Of a stretch of DNA of 11,539 nt, positions 8,509-11,539 are shown piece by piece (the stretch's first letter is position 1; each line of letters starts with the position of its first letter). The notes under the pieces are model-generated. The model made no database searches, was not told the DNA's origin, and saw only the letters and a list, made by a program, of their open reading frames with translations. The stretch comes from Deltaproteobacteria bacterium (lineage in GTDB: Bacteria; Myxococcota_A; UBA796). The translations under genes and the position numbers were made by a program. The stretch spans positions 4,506 to 16,044 of the forward strand of contig PALY01000102.1 in NCBI GenBank assembly GCA_002707085.1, written 5' to 3'.

Positions 8509-8535
8509 AATAATGACAAGGGGTAAATATTCCAA
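8507..8535 (-). promoter_or_regulatory. Candidate sigma70-type promoter of the DUF5995-like lipoprotein gene
   Basis: Reading the minus strand, TTGGAA (8530-8535) and TATTCT (8507-8512) are separated by exactly 17 nt; each matches the consensus hexamer at four of six positions. The block lies in a visibly A/T-rich gap (8461-8647), and the start codon is about 46 nt past the -10 box. A competing -35, TTGTCA (8514-8519), has no good -10 partner. Confidence 0.45.
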
Positions 8536-8647
8536 TTGGGTGAGGTAAGGCAAGTGAACGCACCAAAATATATGAAAATGTGCGCCTTAAACGCTACACA
8601 TGAGAGTAATTGTTTAAGTAGAATATTTTCTTCGACCGAACGAATCT

Positions 8648-9799
8648 TTATTCTAAGATGGCCCTCCACTCTTCGTCACTACCTTCTGTAAACGTTGCAA
8701 ACTCAACGAAGAACTCATCCATTGTACGGTCGAAATGAAGGTGGAAAGAGGCTTCTCTACCCATGGACGGAACATCATGAATGAAGTCTTTCAATGCGAT
8801 GTCGACCTCTCCGTCGAGTTCATGGACCAAATAGGCCCACGCCCATGCTCCCAGTTGGTAGTAGACCGCTGCTGCTGAGAAGTCCCCTCGGTCCCAGTAG
8901 CTTTCGTCTGCCAAATCAAAACCATCATTGGCTTCTAAAAAAGCGTCAATGCCTTCTGGAGAGACGTTGCCCCCATACCCTTTCATGCCCATCATGATGT
9001 CTACAAAGTTGTAGCCCCAGCCGGTCTCGTCTCCGAATCGTGCAGCCGAATAGGTGGCTTGTCCTTCCATGATCCACGAGTTGAGTCCATAGTCCGAGTC
9101 CCTGTCATGGGTGCGAAGGTGGGCCACCTGAAAGATGTGGTGGTACTCGTGCATGGTGATGGTGCGCACTTCATCAAGACGGGGGTTGATCATCATCAAG
9201 TCCATCAGTGGATTGCAGCCAGAGTTACCAGAAATACTGAAATACCCACCGTTTCCACTGTTGGCTGCATCCAACTCTTCCGACCCATACGGGTTGTCGA
9301 AGAAGTCGTCTACTTGTCGTTCCACAGGGTAACAGGCATCGACCACTGCTCTACGCTCTGCACGCAGATGCCAGATGTCCTCGTTGCTCTCCTCGCTGGT
9401 GGGACCCATAAAGTAGACGTACACAGGCCCGTAGGCGCCGAAATAGTCACGGCTGTAGTTGTACGCCTCCCAGAATTGTTCTTGGATGGCACCATCGCTA
9501 TCAAAACCTTCCGTGATGTTGCATACGGTATTGGGGTTTTCCAAGGCGTAATCATCTTCGAATGGGCAATCCCAAAAGTCCTCGATGCATTCATCGGGTG
9601 GCTCTGGGTACGGTGGGTACAGGTGGTCTGATGCTGTGGGCGTGACACATTGGTCGGTGACATCGGGTGGAGAACCTGAGTCTGTGTCGGGAGTCTCATC
9701 CGCATCCTCGTCAGAGAGATCCTCTGTTTCACTCTTGGCGTCCACCGGTGAACATCCGTACAACATAGACGTCGTCAGCAACAGCCACATCGTGTGCAT
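8648..9799 (-). CDS. Lipoprotein with a gluzincin-type zinc metallopeptidase motif
   Basis: The 383-residue product has a short signal ending in LYGC (lipobox Cys16) and then an Asp/Glu/Ser/Pro-rich linker (about 22-48), so it is probably anchored to a membrane and faces the periplasm or outside. The zinc-peptidase signature is HEYHH at 217-221 (His217, Glu218, His221), followed by WIMEG with Glu245 as the likely third ligand. That spacing fits gluzincins, and the arrangement recalls M9 collagenases (HEYxH, then EG.A.Y), although most of the chain is not clearly of that family. Cysteines at 51, 71, 78, 93, 156 and 195 could form disulfides, as expected outside the cytoplasm. A helical segment with YYQLGAWAWAYLVHELDG (313-330) follows. 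The first ATG is favoured over Met4 because GGAGA lies about 4 nt before it. The gene starts 26 nt after the methyltransferase stop and is probably cotranscribed with it. Confidence 0.85.
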   Translation of the reverse strand: MHTMWLLLTTSMLYGCSPVDAKSETEDLSDEDADETPDTDSGSPPDVTDQCVTPTASDHLYPPYPEPPDECIEDFWDCPFEDDYALENPNTVCNITEGFDSDGAIQEQFWEAYNYSRDYFGAYGPVYVYFMGPTSEESNEDIWHLRAERRAVVDACYPVERQVDDFFDNPYGSEELDAANSGNGGYFSISGNSGCNPLMDLMMINPRLDEVRTITMHEYHHIFQVAHLRTHDRDSDYGLNSWIMEGQATYSAARFGDETGWGYNFVDIMMGMKGYGGNVSPEGIDAFLEANDGFDLADESYWDRGDFSAAAVYYQLGAWAWAYLVHELDGEVDIALKDFIHDVPSMGREASFHLHFDRTMDEFFVEFATFTEGSDEEWRAILE

Positions 9800-9825
9800 T
9801 TGTTCTCCGGTGGGGAGATGTCATT

Positions 9826-10992
9826 CTACACCAGAGAACGATTCGCTACGGATTGGTGTTTCGGTGGAAACGGAAGAGAAGGCTGCGCGAGACTGATTGT
9901 TTCAGTAGTTTCAGTCAGCAACTGTTTCCCTACTTCCAGTACAGCCGCACCAAGCAACGGTGGCACGGCATTGCCGATTTGCTTGTAGACTGAAGAGCGG
10001 CTGCCTTGAAATTGGTAGTCGGCCGGAAATGATTGGATCAGTGATGCTTCATCCACAGTAAGGCGCCGAAGCCTCGAAGGAACGTCTTTAAAGGGCAGTG
10101 GGGTGCCCTTTTCTTGTAGGTGTTTGTGGTAGCCCACCACCCAGTTTTCTTCGGCATCACCATGCAGGTATTCCTCGTCAATCAACGGAGTCTTGTTCCC
10201 ACCCATGGATGCTGGAAGTGTGGTTGCACAGCCATCTATATCAAGGGGTCTTCCAGCGCCGTTAAACAACATGCCAGCATATGGTGACCGCCGTAAAATG
10301 GGCTTTGCGGCCATGGTGATTTTGGCATTGCATACCCTGGGGTTTGTTGTGCTTCCCGCTTTTCCAAGATGCCGAATCGTCTCTCTTACTGTGACTTTGG
10401 GTACCTGAAGTTTTTCAAAACGAGCATACAGTTCTTCCTGTTCTACCCTTCGGTTTTTGACTCCGATAAAGAACACACGTTCTCTCTTTTGTGCCACACC
10501 GAAGTCTGCCGCCGATAAAATGACGAAGCTGCACCCGTAGCCAAGTTGTGCGGCCTTTGCGATGAACGTAGAGCGCACATCAGACCATTTGGTCAATGTA
10601 CCCACAGCCTTCACATTTTCGCATACGAACAACTGGGGCTGGATGGTTTCTACAACGTCCAAAAATGTAAACAGAAGTTTGTTTCGTTCGTCCTTGGGGT
10701 CCATTTTTCCGGCCACGGAGAACCCTTGGCACGGGGGGCCGCCCATGACGACATCGGTCCCTTGATATGGTCTGTATTCAGCGTGAAGTTTTGTGATATC
10801 GCCTTCACACATCAGGCCTTGGTGGTTGGTTTTGTATGTTGAAGCTGCATCTGCGTTGAGTTCGTTCGCCCATACGACATCAATGCCGGCCATCTTCGCA
10901 CCGCAATCAAGACCTCCAGCGCCAGCAAACAAGGACACCGCAGTCAGCGGTTTATCTGTACTGGGTTTGCCGTCTGTTCTACGGTCACTCAT
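9826..10992 (-). CDS. DNA (cytosine-5-)-methyltransferase, no visible restriction partner
   Basis: This 388-residue enzyme transfers a methyl group from S-adenosylmethionine to carbon 5 of cytosine in a specific DNA sequence. The conserved C5 motifs are in the usual order: I, SLFAGAGGLD (20-29); IV, GGPPCQGFS (84-92) with catalytic Cys88; VI, ENV (125-127); VIII, QKRERVFFIGV (168-178); IX, RLRRLTVDEASLIQSFP (307-323); X, VYKQIGNAVPP (335-345). The target-recognition region lies between VIII and IX, about 200-305, with RRSPYAGMLFNGAGRP (234-249); the recognition sequence cannot be read from it. Length is normal and no key residue is missing. The ATG has AAAGGA a few nt upstream. No endonuclease or Vsr-like gene is visible on either side. 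The downstream neighbour is a peptidase lipoprotein, and an ACT-domain gene diverges upstream, so it is either an orphan or the partner lies beyond the right edge. Confidence 0.96.
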   Translation of the reverse strand: MSDRRTDGKPSTDKPLTAVSLFAGAGGLDCGAKMAGIDVVWANELNADAASTYKTNHQGLMCEGDITKLHAEYRPYQGTDVVMGGPPCQGFSVAGKMDPKDERNKLLFTFLDVVETIQPQLFVCENVKAVGTLTKWSDVRSTFIAKAAQLGYGCSFVILSAADFGVAQKRERVFFIGVKNRRVEQEELYARFEKLQVPKVTVRETIRHLGKAGSTTNPRVCNAKITMAAKPILRRSPYAGMLFNGAGRPLDIDGCATTLPASMGGNKTPLIDEEYLHGDAEENWVVGYHKHLQEKGTPLPFKDVPSRLRRLTVDEASLIQSFPADYQFQGSRSSVYKQIGNAVPPLLGAAVLEVGKQLLTETTETISLAQPSLPFPPKHQSVANRSLV

Positions 10993-11044
10993 TCATTTTC
11001 CTTTGTTGCCTCTGCTACAAAATTAACACGCTTTGACTACCCTT

Positions 11045-11056
11045 AATGGATCCATT
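11045..11056. promoter_or_regulatory. Perfect 12-bp palindrome AATGGATCCATT in the divergent intergenic region
   Basis: The palindrome lies between the divergent methyltransferase and ACT-domain genes (53 nt and 56 nt from their proposed starts). It could be a regulator binding site acting on either gene. On the plus strand, TTGACT about 10 nt upstream resembles a -35 box, but no matching -10 is found at the right distance. Confidence 0.35.
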
Positions 11057-11111
11057 CGATGACTTTAAGAGACAGTCCATTACAATGCGGTTCGCTACAA
11101 TGGGAGTCGCC

Positions 11112-11519
11112 ATGTCGGGCGAAATGAACCTGGAAACAATCCTGAGGAATCTGCAGCCCGTTCTTTTGGATGCGTCGTATGTTTTTTGTTCTTTACCGAA
11201 CAAACAATATGGCGATTTAGACTCTCTTTCGCCCCTTGCCTCGATCCAAGAACCAGAAGGACTCACGCTTGTTCTTCAGGTCCAAGAAGCGAAAGATCAA
11301 GCGCTACGCTTTCATGGGGAGTTTCGATGCATTCGACTGCAGGTTCATTCCTCTCTTGAGTCTGTGGGCCTCACGGCTGCAATCTCGACCGCACTGGCCC
11401 ATGAAGGGATCAGTGCCAACTTGTTGGCGGGCACACACCACGACCACGTTTTGGTTCCCGTTCAGCGTGCCTTGGATGCGATGGAAACCCTTCAGGCCCT
11501 CTCACCAAATCAGGACTGA
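11112..11519 (+). CDS. ACT-domain-containing protein (COG3602/DUF2241-like)
   Basis: From this start the product has 135 residues. It matches a small family with two ACT-like halves: an N-terminal part MSGEMNLETILRNLQPVL (1-18) and YVFCSLP (23-29), a linker, EGLTLVLQVQEA (49-60), then a second half with LQVHSSLESVGLTAAISTAL (76-95), EGISANLLAGTHHDHVLVP (98-116) and a final helix. ACT domains usually bind amino acids or related small molecules; this family's role is not established to my knowledge. The frame stays open to an ATG at 11046, which would add 22 residues, but that ATG has no Shine-Dalgarno. The ATG at 11112 has GGGAG (11102-11106) with a 5-nt spacer and gives the N-terminus I recall in homologues. 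The gene diverges from the methyltransferase gene with 119 nt between the starts. Confidence 0.85.
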   Translation: MSGEMNLETILRNLQPVLLDASYVFCSLPNKQYGDLDSLSPLASIQEPEGLTLVLQVQEAKDQALRFHGEFRCIRLQVHSSLESVGLTAAISTALAHEGISANLLAGTHHDHVLVPVQRALDAMETLQALSPNQD

Positions 11520-11539
11520 TCGCAGATTCAGATTTCCTG

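Noticed and set aside
8547..8588. CGCAC/GTGCG stem with outer AAGG/CCTT arms in the A/T-rich gap
   Set aside because: Only 5 contiguous base pairs, a 16-nt loop and an unpaired 8-nt bulge; it may form by chance.
8619..8655. TAGAATA...TATTCTA inverted repeat overlapping the stop codon of the peptidase gene
   Set aside because: The arms are short and A/T-rich around a 23-nt loop, and no T-run follows on the minus strand, so a terminator call is not justified.
9059..9631. A 190-residue open frame on the plus strand opposite the peptidase lipoprotein gene
   Set aside because: It is antisense to a gene with a signal peptide, lipobox and HExxH motif; its Val/His-rich translation shows no domain, and no ribosome binding site supports it.
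11046..11111. A 22-residue N-terminal extension of the ACT-domain protein from the ATG at 11046
   Set aside because: No Shine-Dalgarno precedes it, whereas GGGAG lies 5 nt before the ATG at 11112, and the shorter protein has the N-terminus expected for the family.

Overview
The window holds eight protein-coding genes, one of them cut by the left edge, and no RNA genes, transposons or CRISPR arrays that I can see. The likely source is a Gram-negative, myxobacterium-like organism (Myxococcota/Bradymonadota or a related former deltaproteobacterial group). This is inferred from a very large Ser/Thr kinase fused to a STAND ATPase and helical repeats, and from two predicted lipoproteins with Asp/Glu/Ser-rich linkers after the lipobox cysteine. 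It is not proved by any marker gene.

Left part (1-3600, plus strand): the C-terminal end of a Cys- and Asp-rich, probably secreted protein; an 806-residue GAF-domain protein with a long C-terminal region that looks conserved but has no known function; and a small SRPBCC-fold protein. An imperfect hairpin lies between the last two.

Centre and right (3639-10992, minus strand): read in the direction of transcription, the order is an orphan DNA cytosine-5 methyltransferase, a lipoprotein with a gluzincin zinc-peptidase motif 26 nt downstream, a lipoprotein resembling DUF5995, and a 1198-residue kinase-STAND-repeat protein similar in plan to mycobacterial PknK. The first pair is probably cotranscribed. 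The two later genes each have their own upstream region of 187 and 280 nt. Those two regions share the 10-mer TTCCAATTGG at nearly the same distance from the start codon, and each also carries a separate inverted-repeat cluster.

Right edge (11112-11519, plus strand): an ACT-domain protein divergent from the methyltransferase. Its start is placed 66 nt inside the longest open frame, because a Shine-Dalgarno sequence and family recall both favour the inner ATG. A perfect 12-bp palindrome lies between the two divergent genes.

No complete new defence or biosynthetic system is evident. The most useful leads are the kinase-STAND protein with its candidate operator upstream, the shared promoter word linking it to the DUF5995-like lipoprotein, the methyltransferase without a visible restriction partner, and the uncharacterised C-terminal half of the GAF protein.
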